Part shown: positions 1-8,160 of the stretch, piece after piece
Position numbering within the stretch: position 1 is the stretch's first letter
Layout: every line of letters begins with the position of its first letter
Assembly: GCA_937871295.1 (NCBI GenBank)
Contig: CALMRE010000085.1
Coordinates: forward strand, 1 to 40,161
Length of the DNA: 40,161 nucleotides
Reading direction: 5' to 3'
Origin: an uncultured bacterium
GTDB lineage: Bacteria > UBP6 > UBA1177 > JAKLFG01
The notes under the pieces: model-generated
The model's input: the letters and a program-made list of their open reading frames with translations, nothing else
Told to the model about the DNA's origin: nothing
The model's database searches: none
Translations under genes and position numbers: made by a program

Positions 1-59
1 TACCAAATGTCTTGACGTATCTCCTCTCGGTAAGATTTTAGATGTCTTGATTCGATCTA

Positions 60-88
60 TTGACAATAGGTTTAAAATCGGATAAGGT
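60..88 (+). promoter_or_regulatory. sigma70-type promoter of the protease gene
   Basis: TTGACA at 60-65 and TAAGGT at 83-88 are separated by exactly 17 bases. Transcription would start near 95 and give a leader of about 125 bases before the protease start codon. I see no convincing gene in 1-220. Confidence 0.6.
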
Positions 89-220
89 AAGACAGCATTG
101 GGGAAAAATGAAAAGATCAAAACGCATGGTCGTTAGTTTGTCGTCCGTCAAAAATCTGGGTGTGCTCGATACGACAACGATAATTGTTGATGTTTTTTAA
201 CCAAGGGGGAGGAGATGAAC

Positions 221-1942
221 ATGAGATTTCTGACGATTCTTGCAATGCTTGCGGTAAGCGGGGTCCTTTTTGCCGCAGTGGATGAGCCGACGAACGAAGG
301 GCAGTTCATTGTGTCGTCAGCCGTTGAAAAGTTCCTGCTTTCGTCGGGGGACAAGGAGAACGAGACAATGTTAGTTGCTCTTCCTATTCGCGAATTACGC
401 ATCGCAGACACGGAAGAAACGGTTCATGAGGCTGTGATCGTCGGCGGTGAAAGTTTTTCTTCGGTGAATGGGAGGTTTGTGACATCCGCAGAGATCGACC
501 AGATGGTTGAGGCGAGACGGCTAAAAACACAACGGGAAAGAGAAGAAAGGATTTCATGGCGAAGATATGCGATGGATGAGTTTGCCAGACGCATGTCCTT
601 TGCTCCAGATCGGCTTCGCGAAGATTATATCAGGGAAGCAACCACCATTAACATAGCCCTGACTGCGGCACAGATACAAAATGTTATTAAGAACTGTCAC
701 GATCTTTTTCTGGGCGTAGAAGAATATAATGCCGTAAACGACAATATGGCAGAGGCTATGGTTGACACGAGCGTCGATCCCTATGTGCTCGATTATAGCG
801 CCAGACACGGGGATGGTGTTGGGATATATCAAAGCGAGAATTGTTGTCCTGACAGCGGTTTTGTGACAAACTATTATAAGATCGCAAGCACTTGCACGAC
901 TGAGCAGCAAGAGCACTCCAAAAGAGTTGCTGGAATTATTCGTGATGCTTCGCCGGATGGCTTTTTGTATTGCAGGAATGGGTGCGTTGTTCCAACTTCG
1001 ACCGATTTGGCGGGCTATAGCGGAAACCCCCCAATTCACATTGTTAACTTGTCTTGTAGCGGAGGGAATGATTCATCTGCCTACAACACGCTCAGTCGGG
1101 ATTTCGATAACCTTGTCTATGATGAAGATGTTGCCGTTTTTGCATCAGCGGGCAACTGTGGAGATGACGAGGAATTTGATCCCGGTGAAGACTATGTCGG
1201 ATATCCCGCGGAAGGACTAAATGTTATAGCGGTCGGATCATATAATGATGCCACAGATTATCTATCTCCTTTTACAAGTTGGCGGAATTCAGTTGTCAAT
1301 AACGAAAAGCCCGACATAACTGCGCCGGGAGTTAACATATCGTCGGGTGGATACGGTAATGCGTCCGGCACCAGCTTGGCTGCGCCTCATGCAGCAGCAA
1401 TTGCAGCGGATTTTGCCGGGTACTATACTTGGCTAAAATTCAAACCTCACTATATAAATGCTATGACAATAGCCACATCTACAGACTCCATATTGGGTGA
1501 CTGGTGGAAAAAAGGTGTGGGAGGAATAGATTTTCAGTCGGGATTCTTTGACGGATATACTCAAAGTTGGGAAGGATCAAACAGTAGTTGGTCGACCTTT
1601 GATAATGCCGATCCTTATCCCGGAAACGGCTACATTGATAAAACTTTTTATGTCAATGCCTCTTACTCCATGGTTCGCGTGGCTATCTACTGGCTTAACG
1701 ACGGAGACTATATTTATTCTCATCAAAATGACAGCTATGTTATAGGAATGGACTTGGATTTTGAGGTTTATGATCCCAACGGAGATTTGGTTAATATATC
1801 AAGTTCATATGAGAATCCGTGGGAGGTGTTGACTTTTGATCCCGCAATATCCGGCAACTATAGGGTGAAGATAATAAGGGCATCCAATAGAGATACTGCC
1901 TGCAATATAAGGCTAGGTCTTTGGATAAACTTGAATAGCTAG
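221..1942 (+). CDS. secreted subtilisin-like (S8 family) serine protease
   Basis: Predicted exported serine protease of 573 residues. The Ser motif GTSLAAPH is clear, with the Ser codon at 1373 (about residue 385). The oxyanion-hole region ASAGN and the strand VNLSCSG fit the S8 fold. The His is probably in EHSKRVAGII (about residue 232), a degenerate form of the usual HGTHVAG. The acidic residue seems to be Glu in GVGIYQSE (about residue 206) rather than Asp. A hydrophobic signal peptide (MRFLTILAMLAVSGVLFA) is followed by a charged prodomain-like region of roughly 150 residues. The C-terminal 150 residues look like a beta-sandwich (DLDFEVYDPNG, GNYRVKI) of the PPC/P-domain kind. I chose the ATG at 221 because GGGGGAGGAG ends 6 bases before it; ATG 215 abuts that site. 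Base composition is lower in G+C than the rest of the window. Substrate unknown. Confidence 0.82.
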   Translation: MRFLTILAMLAVSGVLFAAVDEPTNEGQFIVSSAVEKFLLSSGDKENETMLVALPIRELRIADTEETVHEAVIVGGESFSSVNGRFVTSAEIDQMVEARRLKTQREREERISWRRYAMDEFARRMSFAPDRLREDYIREATTINIALTAAQIQNVIKNCHDLFLGVEEYNAVNDNMAEAMVDTSVDPYVLDYSARHGDGVGIYQSENCCPDSGFVTNYYKIASTCTTEQQEHSKRVAGIIRDASPDGFLYCRNGCVVPTSTDLAGYSGNPPIHIVNLSCSGGNDSSAYNTLSRDFDNLVYDEDVAVFASAGNCGDDEEFDPGEDYVGYPAEGLNVIAVGSYNDATDYLSPFTSWRNSVVNNEKPDITAPGVNISSGGYGNASGTSLAAPHAAAIAADFAGYYTWLKFKPHYINAMTIATSTDSILGDWWKKGVGGIDFQSGFFDGYTQSWEGSNSSWSTFDNADPYPGNGYIDKTFYVNASYSMVRVAIYWLNDGDYIYSHQNDSYVIGMDLDFEVYDPNGDLVNISSSYENPWEVLTFDPAISGNYRVKIIRASNRDTACNIRLGLWINLNS

Positions 1943-1955
1943 TAGGAGAAATATC

Positions 1956-2507
1956 ATGAAGAAAATTGCTTGGCTTGCGATTGCCATGTTTTTTGTTTCG
2001 TGCGGCGAGGATACCACTCCGGTCGAAACCGAAAGCGCCAACGATGAAGCCGCCCTGACCGATGTCGATGTGGTTACGCCACAATACCAATTGGTAGATG
2101 TGGAATACACCGAAGTGTATAATGAGGCGGGAAATTTAAGTATTGAGCAGAAGCGATACGAAATATTTCGTGACAAAACATCATTTGAACAGTTCTTTGT
2201 GCAGTTGAAAGGAAGCGACACAGAAGTCCCGACGGTCGATTTTGAAAAAAACATGATCATCGTTCTTTTCAATGGCAAGTGGAATGATATGCGACCAATT
2301 CACCATCTCAACGGTTTGAAGAAGCTAGTGTTTGACAACCCCGAAGATATACATCGCACGGTGCTCATGGTCGAGACGACAATCTTTTACTATCGAGAAG
2401 AATGTCCCGTTGACCAAATGATTTATTATCCCACTCACATCATTAGCGTTGAAAAAGCTGATTTCGTGAACTTCGTCGACCATTTCGAGATCAAAACTGA
2501 CTGCTGA
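1956..2507 (+). CDS. putative lipoprotein of unknown function
   Basis: A 183-residue protein with a type II signal peptide; the lipobox ends at Cys16 (FFVSCGED). The mature N-terminus is acidic and Thr/Glu/Asp-rich, like a surface tether. The rest is a globular domain with the core FEKNMIIVLFNGKWNDMR and two Cys near the C-terminus (EECPVDQ and the final Cys). I do not recognise the family. It starts 13 bases after the protease stop behind GTAGGAG, so the two are probably cotranscribed. Its composition is also low in G+C. It could be a companion of the protease, but nothing in the sequence shows that. Confidence 0.72.
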   Translation: MKKIAWLAIAMFFVSCGEDTTPVETESANDEAALTDVDVVTPQYQLVDVEYTEVYNEAGNLSIEQKRYEIFRDKTSFEQFFVQLKGSDTEVPTVDFEKNMIIVLFNGKWNDMRPIHHLNGLKKLVFDNPEDIHRTVLMVETTIFYYREECPVDQMIYYPTHIISVEKADFVNFVDHFEIKTDC

Positions 2508-2541
2508 CCCTAGGCATGACGATGGGCCGCCGCTTTTTTTG

Positions 2542-2569
2542 TTGACAAGTACCTATTCGTAGGTATATT
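2542..2569 (+). promoter_or_regulatory. rpmH operon promoter with palindromic spacer
   Basis: TTGACA (2542-2547), 16 bases, then TATATT (2564-2569), about 38 bases before rpmH. The spacer and edge of the -10 hold a perfect inverted repeat, TACCTA-TTCG-TAGGTA (2550-2565). It could be an operator or just an AT-rich melting element. Confidence 0.7.
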
Positions 2570-2607
2570 TCCCCCGTTTTTGATGGTTCATATAAAGGAG
2601 TTGTCCC

Positions 2608-2757
2608 ATGATGCCGACATATCGTCCGAGTCGGGTCCACCGTAAAAAGACCCACGGGTTCAGACGGAAAATGCGCACCGCCGACGGCCGCAAGGTCCTG
2701 CAGGCCCGCCGCCGCAAGGGACGCAAACGGCTCGCCGTCGATATCTACAAGAAATAA
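2608..2757 (+). CDS. rpmH: 50S ribosomal protein L34
   Basis: A small basic protein of 49 residues, structural component of the large ribosomal subunit. The core [20 protein letters not shown] followed by an Arg/Lys-rich end ([10 protein letters not shown]) is the L34 signature. The ATG at 2608 has AAAGGAG at 2594-2600, 7 bases upstream; ATG 2611 directly follows and is the alternative. It heads rpmH-rnpA-yidD-yidC, the conserved order near many bacterial origins, but no dnaA lies directly upstream here. It carries a short extension (DIYKK) past the usual C-terminus. Confidence 0.95.
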   Translation: MMPTYRPSRVHRKKTHGFRRKMRTADGRKVLQARRRKGRKRLAVDIYKK

Positions 2758-2771
2758 TCAGCACCCGCGCC

Positions 2772-3128
2772 GTGGAGAACTTCTCCTTCAGCCGCGCGGA
2801 ACGCATCCGTTCAAGAACCGAATTTCAGGCGCTCAAGGTGAACGGTGCGGTTTTTCGCACTCGAAAACTGCTTTTCAACTTCGGCCCCGCCGAGACCCCG
2901 TCGCGGTTCGGGCTGGTGGTGACCAAGAAGGTGGGCGAGTCGGTCTTCCGCAATAAGGTGAAACGGTGGCTGCGCGAGGCGTTCCGGCTCAACAAGCACG
3001 GGTTCGCTTCGCCGCTGGAACTCATCGTCGTGCCGCGCGTATCCGACCTGTCGTTCGCCGATATAGAGCAGGATCTCCGCTATTTTCAGAAATGGTACAA
3101 TGAAAAGAACGCTCGTCGCGCTCATTGA
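2772..3128 (+). CDS. rnpA: ribonuclease P protein component
   Basis: Protein subunit (118 residues) of RNase P, which binds the catalytic RNA and helps position precursor tRNA for 5' leader removal. The family motif is [13 protein letters not shown], preceded by a central strand ([18 protein letters not shown]). The start is GTG at 2772, 14 bases after rpmH stops, without a strong ribosome-binding site; translation is probably coupled to rpmH. The last 29 bases overlap yidD in another frame, an arrangement common for this pair. Confidence 0.93.
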   Translation: MENFSFSRAERIRSRTEFQALKVNGAVFRTRKLLFNFGPAETPSRFGLVVTKKVGESVFRNKVKRWLREAFRLNKHGFASPLELIVVPRVSDLSFADIEQDLRYFQKWYNEKNARRAH

Positions 3129-3312
3129 GGGATACCGCCGGTATCTCTCGCCCTATCTCGGCAGGAATTGCCGCTTCTATCCCACTTGCTCGGCCTACAC
3201 CATCGAGGCGATCGAGAAGAAAGGGGTGGCGAAGGGACTCCTGCTGGGCGCGTGGCGCATACTCCGCTGTAACCCGTGGAACCCCCATTTCGGCCACGAT
3301 CCCGTGAAGTGA
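3100..3312 (+). CDS. yidD: membrane protein insertion efficiency factor YidD
   Basis: A 70-residue protein of the YidD family (formerly DUF37), thought to help YidC-dependent insertion at the inner membrane. Diagnostic motifs are [17 protein letters not shown] and [18 protein letters not shown], with three conserved Cys. It starts with ATG inside the end of rnpA and ends 7 bases before yidC, so it is translated in the rnpA-yidC operon. Confidence 0.95.
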   Translation: MKRTLVALIEGYRRYLSPYLGRNCRFYPTCSAYTIEAIEKKGVAKGLLLGAWRILRCNPWNPHFGHDPVK

Positions 3313-3319
3313 GGTACCG

Positions 3320-4930
3320 ATGAACAAGAACATGATACTGGCTGTGGTCCTGTCGGTCGTCGTCCTCTATGTCTGGGTTGAATTCTTCGCCCCCAAACCG
3401 CAGCTGCCCCCCGATCAGCCGACGCAGGACCAGAGCGCCGCGCCGCAGGAGAAGAGCGACACCGTCCTCACGCAGGGGCCCGATGCCGCCTCTCAAGCGG
3501 TCCCGCAGGCCGCCAAGCCGGTGGAGGGCGATCTGTTCCGTCCCGGCGCGATCGTCGCGACCCTCCAGAACCCGGTGCAGAAGGGACGACTGTCCGGCAC
3601 CGCGATGGAACTCGACTACGCCACCGACGGCGGGCGGCTCTCGGCGCTCCCGGTGACCGGCGAGAAATACCGTAACAAGAAACTCGATATGCTCATGGCG
3701 CTCAAGGAGGGGACCTACTTCCTCGAGATGTCGTCGGTCTTCACCGCCGAGCCGCGCTACGCCGTCGAGAACGCGACCGCCGACGCGGTGAACTTCCGCT
3801 ATGAACAGGAGGGGATCACCGAGTTCAAGACGATACGGCATGCGGGCGACTATCTGCTGACCGTTTCGAAGAAGATCGTCAACAACTCGGCCGCGCCGCT
3901 CGCGTGGCGTCCCGCGCTCCGGTATCAGTCGATACACGAGAACGCCGATGTTTTCAGTTCCTACGGCAAACGCTTCGAGTTCCTCGTCAAGACCACCGGC
4001 GAGGGGATGAAAGAGCCCTCCGACCGCGAGGACCTGCTCAAGGAATCGCAGGGAAAGCAGGTGCAGTGGGCCGGCGTCAATTACGGGTTCTTCCTTTACG
4101 CGGTGGTCGCGGGGGAGAAAGAGGCGCTTACGGTCGACGGCACGGTCGACGGCAAAGAGAATCGCACCATCCTCACCGTGGCCCGCGATGAATTCACCAT
4201 CGCTCCCGGCCAGACCGCCGAGGCGGCCTTCACCGTCTTCATCGGACCCAAAGAGATACGGCTCCTCGAACAGGCGGGCAACGACCTGCGCGCCTCGGCG
4301 TCGCTCGGCTGGTTCGGCTTCCTCGCCGAGCCGCTCCTGTGGGTGCTCAACTTCTTCTACGACTATGTCAAGAACTACGGCATCGCGATCATCCTCCTGA
4401 CCATTCTCGTGAAACTGCTCCTCTGGCCGCTGTCGGATGCTTCCTACAAGTCGATGGCCAAGATGAAGAAGCTGATGCCCAAGGTCGAAGAGCTCAAGAA
4501 GAAATTCAAGGAGGACAAAGAGTCGCTCAACAAGGAGATCATGCTCCTCTACCAGAAAGAGGGGGTCAATCCGCTGGGAGGCTGTCTGCCGATACTCGTC
4601 CAGATGCCGATCTACATAGCGCTTTACTCGATGCTCAACAACGCGGTCGAACTCTACAACGCCGGGTTCCTCCCCTTCTGGCTCGTTGACCTTTCAGAAA
4701 AGGATCCGTTCTACATCCTGCCGGTGGCGCTCGGCGCCTTCATGTTCCTTCAGCAGAAGATGACGCCGAGCCAGATGGATAGCCAGCAGGCGAAGATCAT
4801 GCTTTACGTGATGCCGGTGATGTTCGCCGGGTTCATGCTGTTCCTCCCCGCCGGACTCAATCTCTACATACTCGCCAACACCCTGCTGGGCATCCTCCAG
4901 CAGTGGCTGGTCAATAAGAAATACGGCTGA
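3320..4930 (+). CDS. yidC: membrane protein insertase YidC
   Basis: Inner-membrane insertase of 536 residues, acting with or without SecYEG. The first transmembrane helix (residues about 4-24) leads to a Pro/Gln/Ala-rich linker and a large periplasmic beta domain (about 75-335), as in Gram-negative YidC. The C-terminal 60-kDa inner-membrane-protein domain (about 345-536) holds the conserved stretches KNYGIAIILLTILVKLLLWP, NPLGGCLPILVQMPIYIALY and FMLFLPAGLNLYILANTLLG. The linked Arg/Lys-rich cytoplasmic loop (KKLMPKVEELKKKFK) is also present. Length and layout match full-length diderm YidC. It ends 8 bases before a convergent gene, with no visible terminator. Confidence 0.96.
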   Translation: MNKNMILAVVLSVVVLYVWVEFFAPKPQLPPDQPTQDQSAAPQEKSDTVLTQGPDAASQAVPQAAKPVEGDLFRPGAIVATLQNPVQKGRLSGTAMELDYATDGGRLSALPVTGEKYRNKKLDMLMALKEGTYFLEMSSVFTAEPRYAVENATADAVNFRYEQEGITEFKTIRHAGDYLLTVSKKIVNNSAAPLAWRPALRYQSIHENADVFSSYGKRFEFLVKTTGEGMKEPSDREDLLKESQGKQVQWAGVNYGFFLYAVVAGEKEALTVDGTVDGKENRTILTVARDEFTIAPGQTAEAAFTVFIGPKEIRLLEQAGNDLRASASLGWFGFLAEPLLWVLNFFYDYVKNYGIAIILLTILVKLLLWPLSDASYKSMAKMKKLMPKVEELKKKFKEDKESLNKEIMLLYQKEGVNPLGGCLPILVQMPIYIALYSMLNNAVELYNAGFLPFWLVDLSEKDPFYILPVALGAFMFLQQKMTPSQMDSQQAKIMLYVMPVMFAGFMLFLPAGLNLYILANTLLGILQQWLVNKKYG

Positions 4931-4938
4931 TACCGCCG

Positions 4939-5337
4939 TTATTCCGGGAATCCCACCATCTTTCCATCGCGTTTCACTACATCGGCGGTGTTGCCGCTCA
5001 CGGTGATGATGTCGCTCACGCGGGTCGCCGCCTTTGCGGCGAAGTGGTGCCATTCCGACGCGTGAAAGACCACGCGCGGCAGGGAAAAGAGTTCGGGCGC
5101 CGGCGCGGCGTCGTCGAGCGCCACCAGCACCAGCAGGGGAAAGTCGGGTTTCAGCGGCGTTCCCGGCTTGATGAAGCCGGTGGCGCGGGTTCCTTCGAAC
5201 GGCTCGGCGAGCCATAGATAGGGCTTGGGCAGGAGCGTTTCCAAGCTCCATTTATCGATGCCGATGATGAGCGGCGATCGCATCGCGGCGATGTCGGGGA
5301 GTCCCGCGACGGTTATTTTTTCTTCGGGAAGAACCAT
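4939..5337 (-). CDS. hypothetical protein
   Basis: A 132-residue protein I do not recognise. It has no signal peptide or clear membrane helix. It reads as a compact alpha/beta domain (LLVLVALDD, IITVSGNTADVV) with an EWHH motif near residue 94. The start ATG lies within the last 25 bases of the upstream small membrane-protein gene, so the two overlap and are probably translated together. Amino-acid composition looks like a real protein. It is convergent with yidC. Confidence 0.6.
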   Translation of the reverse strand: MVLPEEKITVAGLPDIAAMRSPLIIGIDKWSLETLLPKPYLWLAEPFEGTRATGFIKPGTPLKPDFPLLVLVALDDAAPAPELFSLPRVVFHASEWHHFAAKAATRVSDIITVSGNTADVVKRDGKMVGFPE

Positions 5338-5444
5338 TCGCGCATCCGGGAAAAAAGGTTGGAGCGGCCGCGTCCGTACTCCGAAAGTTCATAGAGGAGG
5401 AGCGCCCCGGTCACCGTGAACAGAATGTAGTCGAATGCTTCCAT
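5313..5444 (-). CDS. small single-pass membrane protein
   Basis: A 43-residue protein: one hydrophobic segment (about residues 5-20, ILFTVTGALLLYEL) followed by a basic C-terminus ending in PKKK, implying a cytoplasmic tail. The ATG at 5444 has GGAGGGG just upstream; an in-frame ATG 51 bases earlier is less likely because it would lie upstream of the predicted transcription start region. It overlaps the following hypothetical gene by 25 bases. Family unknown. Confidence 0.55.
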   Translation of the reverse strand: MEAFDYILFTVTGALLLYELSEYGRGRSNLFSRMREWFFPKKK

Positions 5445-5466
5445 CGTCCCCTCCGTGAGGTGGTGA

Positions 5467-5495
5467 AGCATATACCGGTGAACGGAAAAAACCAA
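5467..5495 (-). promoter_or_regulatory. promoter of the small minus-strand operon
   Basis: Read on the minus strand, TTGGTT (5490-5495), 17 bases, then TATGCT (5467-5472). Transcription would start about 17 bases before the start codon at 5444. Confidence 0.5.
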
Positions 5496-5543
5496 GAAGA
5501 AAAACGGCGGGAGAAAAAAAGCAGCCCCGTACTGTTTCTTTCC

Positions 5544-5572
5544 TTGCGGAGGGTTGCTCGATATGTTATAAA
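5544..5572 (+). promoter_or_regulatory. promoter of the DJ-1/TPP enzyme operon
   Basis: TTGCGG (5544-5549), 17 bases, then TATAAA (5567-5572). Transcription would start near 5579. No other strong promoter was seen before 15446, so it may serve the whole plus-strand run. Confidence 0.5.
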
Positions 5573-5622
5573 CTACCCCATTGTGGCTTGAGCGGCGTTT
5601 TATTCATTCAGAGAGGCCTGTC

Positions 5623-6444
5623 ATGAAAAAGATCCTTGCGGTATTATCGAATCACGGGTACTGGGGCGTCGAACTGACCGGCCCGATGGTGAAACTCGAG
5701 AAGGCGGGGTACGAACTGGTGTTCGTCACGCCGAAAGGAGAACGGCCTATCGCCCTGCCGCCAAGCTATGACACCAACTATTACGACCCTCCGCTCGGGG
5801 TGAAGGTGACCACTCCCTTCGACGCCGAGCAGGTGAAGGGGATCATGGACAGCCCGAAGCTCGATAAGCCGATCAACCTTTCCGAATGGATGCCGGAGCG
5901 TCCCTATTTCAGCGCGCCCGATTTCCTCCGGGCGTGGGAGAAGTATTTCGCGACGCTCAAGGTGCGGCGCGAAGAGTTGGCGCAGTACGAGGGTATTCTG
6001 CTGGTCGGCGGTAGCGGTCCGATACTCGACATGGTCAACAATCAGCGGGTACACGATCTCATCCTCGCCTTCCATGCGATGGACCGGCCGATCGCGGCGA
6101 TCTGTTACGGCGTCGCCTGTCTGGTCTTCGCCCGCGACTTCAACGAGCGCCAGCCGATCATCTGCGGCAAACATGTGACCGGCCACTGCATCGAGTACGA
6201 TTATCACGACGGCACCGGGTTCGTCGGGACCGATCTCAACATGGGGCCGCCGCCCTATGTGCTGGAATATCTCCTGCGCGACGCCGTCGGTAAGCACGGC
6301 CAGTTCCACGGGAATTTCGGCAAACCGACCTCGGTCGTCGTCGACTATCCCTTTATCACCGCCCGGTCGTTGCAGTGTTCGCACGAGTTCGGCGACAAAT
6401 TCGTCGAGGTGCTGACAAAGGGGTTGAAACGGTATGGCTGGTAA
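5623..6444 (+). CDS. DJ-1/PfpI family protein (Hsp31-like)
   Basis: A 273-residue class I glutamine-amidotransferase-fold protein of the DJ-1/PfpI superfamily. The nucleophile elbow is AICYGVACL, with Cys161. The N-terminal strand MKKILAVLSNHGYWGVELTGPM, with Glu in GVEL, matches the conserved acidic residue that tunes the Cys. Family members include the chaperone/glyoxalase III Hsp31 and isocyanide hydratases; long N- and mid-regions resemble the Hsp31 branch. I chose ATG 5623 with AGAGAGG upstream; an in-frame TTG at 5581 would lie at the predicted transcription start. It overlaps the next gene by 11 bases. With a second DJ-1 protein two genes on, it probably acts in the same aldehyde or keto-acid pathway (inference). 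Confidence 0.82.
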   Translation: MKKILAVLSNHGYWGVELTGPMVKLEKAGYELVFVTPKGERPIALPPSYDTNYYDPPLGVKVTTPFDAEQVKGIMDSPKLDKPINLSEWMPERPYFSAPDFLRAWEKYFATLKVRREELAQYEGILLVGGSGPILDMVNNQRVHDLILAFHAMDRPIAAICYGVACLVFARDFNERQPIICGKHVTGHCIEYDYHDGTGFVGTDLNMGPPPYVLEYLLRDAVGKHGQFHGNFGKPTSVVVDYPFITARSLQCSHEFGDKFVEVLTKGLKRYGW

Positions 6445-8140
6445 AACGGGACGCTTCAAGATACTCGAACAGTTCATCGCCGACGGGATGACCGTCATGT
6501 TCGGCAATCCGGGGACGGTGGAACAGGGGTTCCTCGACGCGCTCGACGCCTATCCGGCGATGCGCTATATCCTCACCCTGCAGGAGAGCGTGGCGGTACT
6601 TGCCGCCGACGGCCATGCGCGGGCGACCCGTCGGCCGACCCTCGTGCAGTTGCACAGCGCCCCCGGCATCGGCAACGCGGTCGGCGCGCTGTATCAGGCG
6701 AAACGGGGACATGCGCCACTGGTAGTGATCGGCGGCGATGCGGGACTGCGCTACATGAATATGGATGCCCAGATGGCGGGCGACCTTGTGGCGATGATGG
6801 CGCCGGTGACCAAGTACGCGACCATGGTGCTTGACCCCCGGTCGCTCCTCCGAACCCTGCGGCGCGCGATCAAGATAGCCGCCACCCCGCCGATGGGGCC
6901 GGTTTATGTCTGTCTCCCGGCCGATGTGCTCGATCAGATCAACGATGAGTCGGTGTTCCCCTCCTGCGTCCCCTCGACCCGCGTACTGCCCCCGGCCGAA
7001 ACGCTGGAGCGGATTGCGGCGGGACTGCGCGGCGCGGTGCGGCCGGTCCTTTTCATCGGGGACGGGGTGGCCGTGTCTGAAGCGCAGGCCGAAACGGCGC
7101 GTATCGCAGAACTGCTTGGCGCGGCGGTGTACGGGGTCGATGTCGGCGATGTCCACATGGACACGACCCATCCCTGCTACCACGGGACGACCGGCCACAT
7201 GTTCGGGGCGCAGAGCCTGCCGATAACACGCGGCGGCGACGCGAACCTCATCGTCGGCACCTACATGGTCCCCGAGGTCTTTCCCGAACTCGGTGATATC
7301 TTCGCCCCCGACGCGGCGGTGTTCCATATCGATCTGAACGGCTACGAGATAGCGAAGAACCACCGGGTCGATCTCGGCGTCACGGCCGATCCGAAGCTCA
7401 CCCTCGCGGCGCTCGCCGATCTGCTCGAAAAGACGATGACCCCGGCCCGGAAGGGTGCCGCGGCCGAGCGGTTGAAACGATTCGCCGCCGAAAAACGGGA
7501 GCGGGCGGAAAAGGAGAAGGCGGAGGACCGGCGGCATGACGGCGCGTCCCCGCTCCACATGGCGCAGTTCATGCGGATACTCGCCGGGAAACTGCCGCCC
7601 GACGCGGTCATCTTCGACGAGGCGCTGACCTCCGGGCCCGAGGTGACCCGTTACGCACCGCCCCGGACGGCCGGAAACTATTTCGTCACCCGCGGCGGCT
7701 CGCTCGGGGTCGGTTTCCCCGGGGCTCTCGGGGTCAAGGTCGCCGACCCGGCGCGGACCGTCATCGGTTTCTCGGGCGACGGCGGCTCGATGTACACGAT
7801 ACAGGCGCTCTGGAGCGCCGCCCGGCATAAGATGGGGGCGAAGTTCGTCGTCTGCAACAACGGCTCTTACCGGCTTCTGCAACTCAATATCCTGCAATAC
7901 TGGCGCGAAAACGGCGTTGAACCGCACGATATGCCGCTCTCGTTCGACCTGTCGGAACCGCGCATCGATTTTGCGGCGCTGGCCCGGTCGCTCGGGGTCG
8001 CGGCGGTGCGGGTGGAAAAGGAGGCCGATATTGCGCCGGCGGTCGAACAAATGCTTGCCGATGACCGGCCCTTCCTCATCGATCTGCTGCTGGAGGGGAA
8101 CATCCATCCCGAACGGATCGGCGTGAAATGCGGACAATGA
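6434..8140 (+). CDS. thiamine-diphosphate enzyme, benzoylformate-decarboxylase-like
   Basis: A 568-residue enzyme with the three domains of the pyruvate-oxidase/decarboxylase family. The N-terminal Pyr domain has the activating Glu51 (LTLQESVAV) and a His74 motif LHSAPGIGNA, which matches the active-site His stretch of benzoylformate decarboxylase; GNPGTVEQGFL is also typical of that group. The C-terminal PP domain has the ThDP/Mg motif GDGGSMYTIQALW ending in NN about 30 residues later. It probably decarboxylates or condenses a 2-keto acid, but the substrate cannot be read from the sequence; acetolactate-synthase-like or oxalyl-CoA-decarboxylase-like alternatives fit less well. It overlaps the DJ-1 gene upstream and is followed 20 bases later by another DJ-1 gene. 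Confidence 0.82.
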   Translation: MAGKTGRFKILEQFIADGMTVMFGNPGTVEQGFLDALDAYPAMRYILTLQESVAVLAADGHARATRRPTLVQLHSAPGIGNAVGALYQAKRGHAPLVVIGGDAGLRYMNMDAQMAGDLVAMMAPVTKYATMVLDPRSLLRTLRRAIKIAATPPMGPVYVCLPADVLDQINDESVFPSCVPSTRVLPPAETLERIAAGLRGAVRPVLFIGDGVAVSEAQAETARIAELLGAAVYGVDVGDVHMDTTHPCYHGTTGHMFGAQSLPITRGGDANLIVGTYMVPEVFPELGDIFAPDAAVFHIDLNGYEIAKNHRVDLGVTADPKLTLAALADLLEKTMTPARKGAAAERLKRFAAEKRERAEKEKAEDRRHDGASPLHMAQFMRILAGKLPPDAVIFDEALTSGPEVTRYAPPRTAGNYFVTRGGSLGVGFPGALGVKVADPARTVIGFSGDGGSMYTIQALWSAARHKMGAKFVVCNNGSYRLLQLNILQYWRENGVEPHDMPLSFDLSEPRIDFAALARSLGVAAVRVEKEADIAPAVEQMLADDRPFLIDLLLEGNIHPERIGVKCGQ

Positions 8141-8160
8141 GAAGATAACGGAGGCGCGCA

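Noticed and set aside
2508-2545. T-tract at 2534-2540 as intrinsic terminator after the lipoprotein
   Set aside because: No stable stem directly before the T run could be drawn.
1-2607. Origin of replication with DnaA boxes next to rpmH
   Set aside because: No TTATCCACA-type boxes were found in the non-coding parts on either strand, and dnaA is not present.
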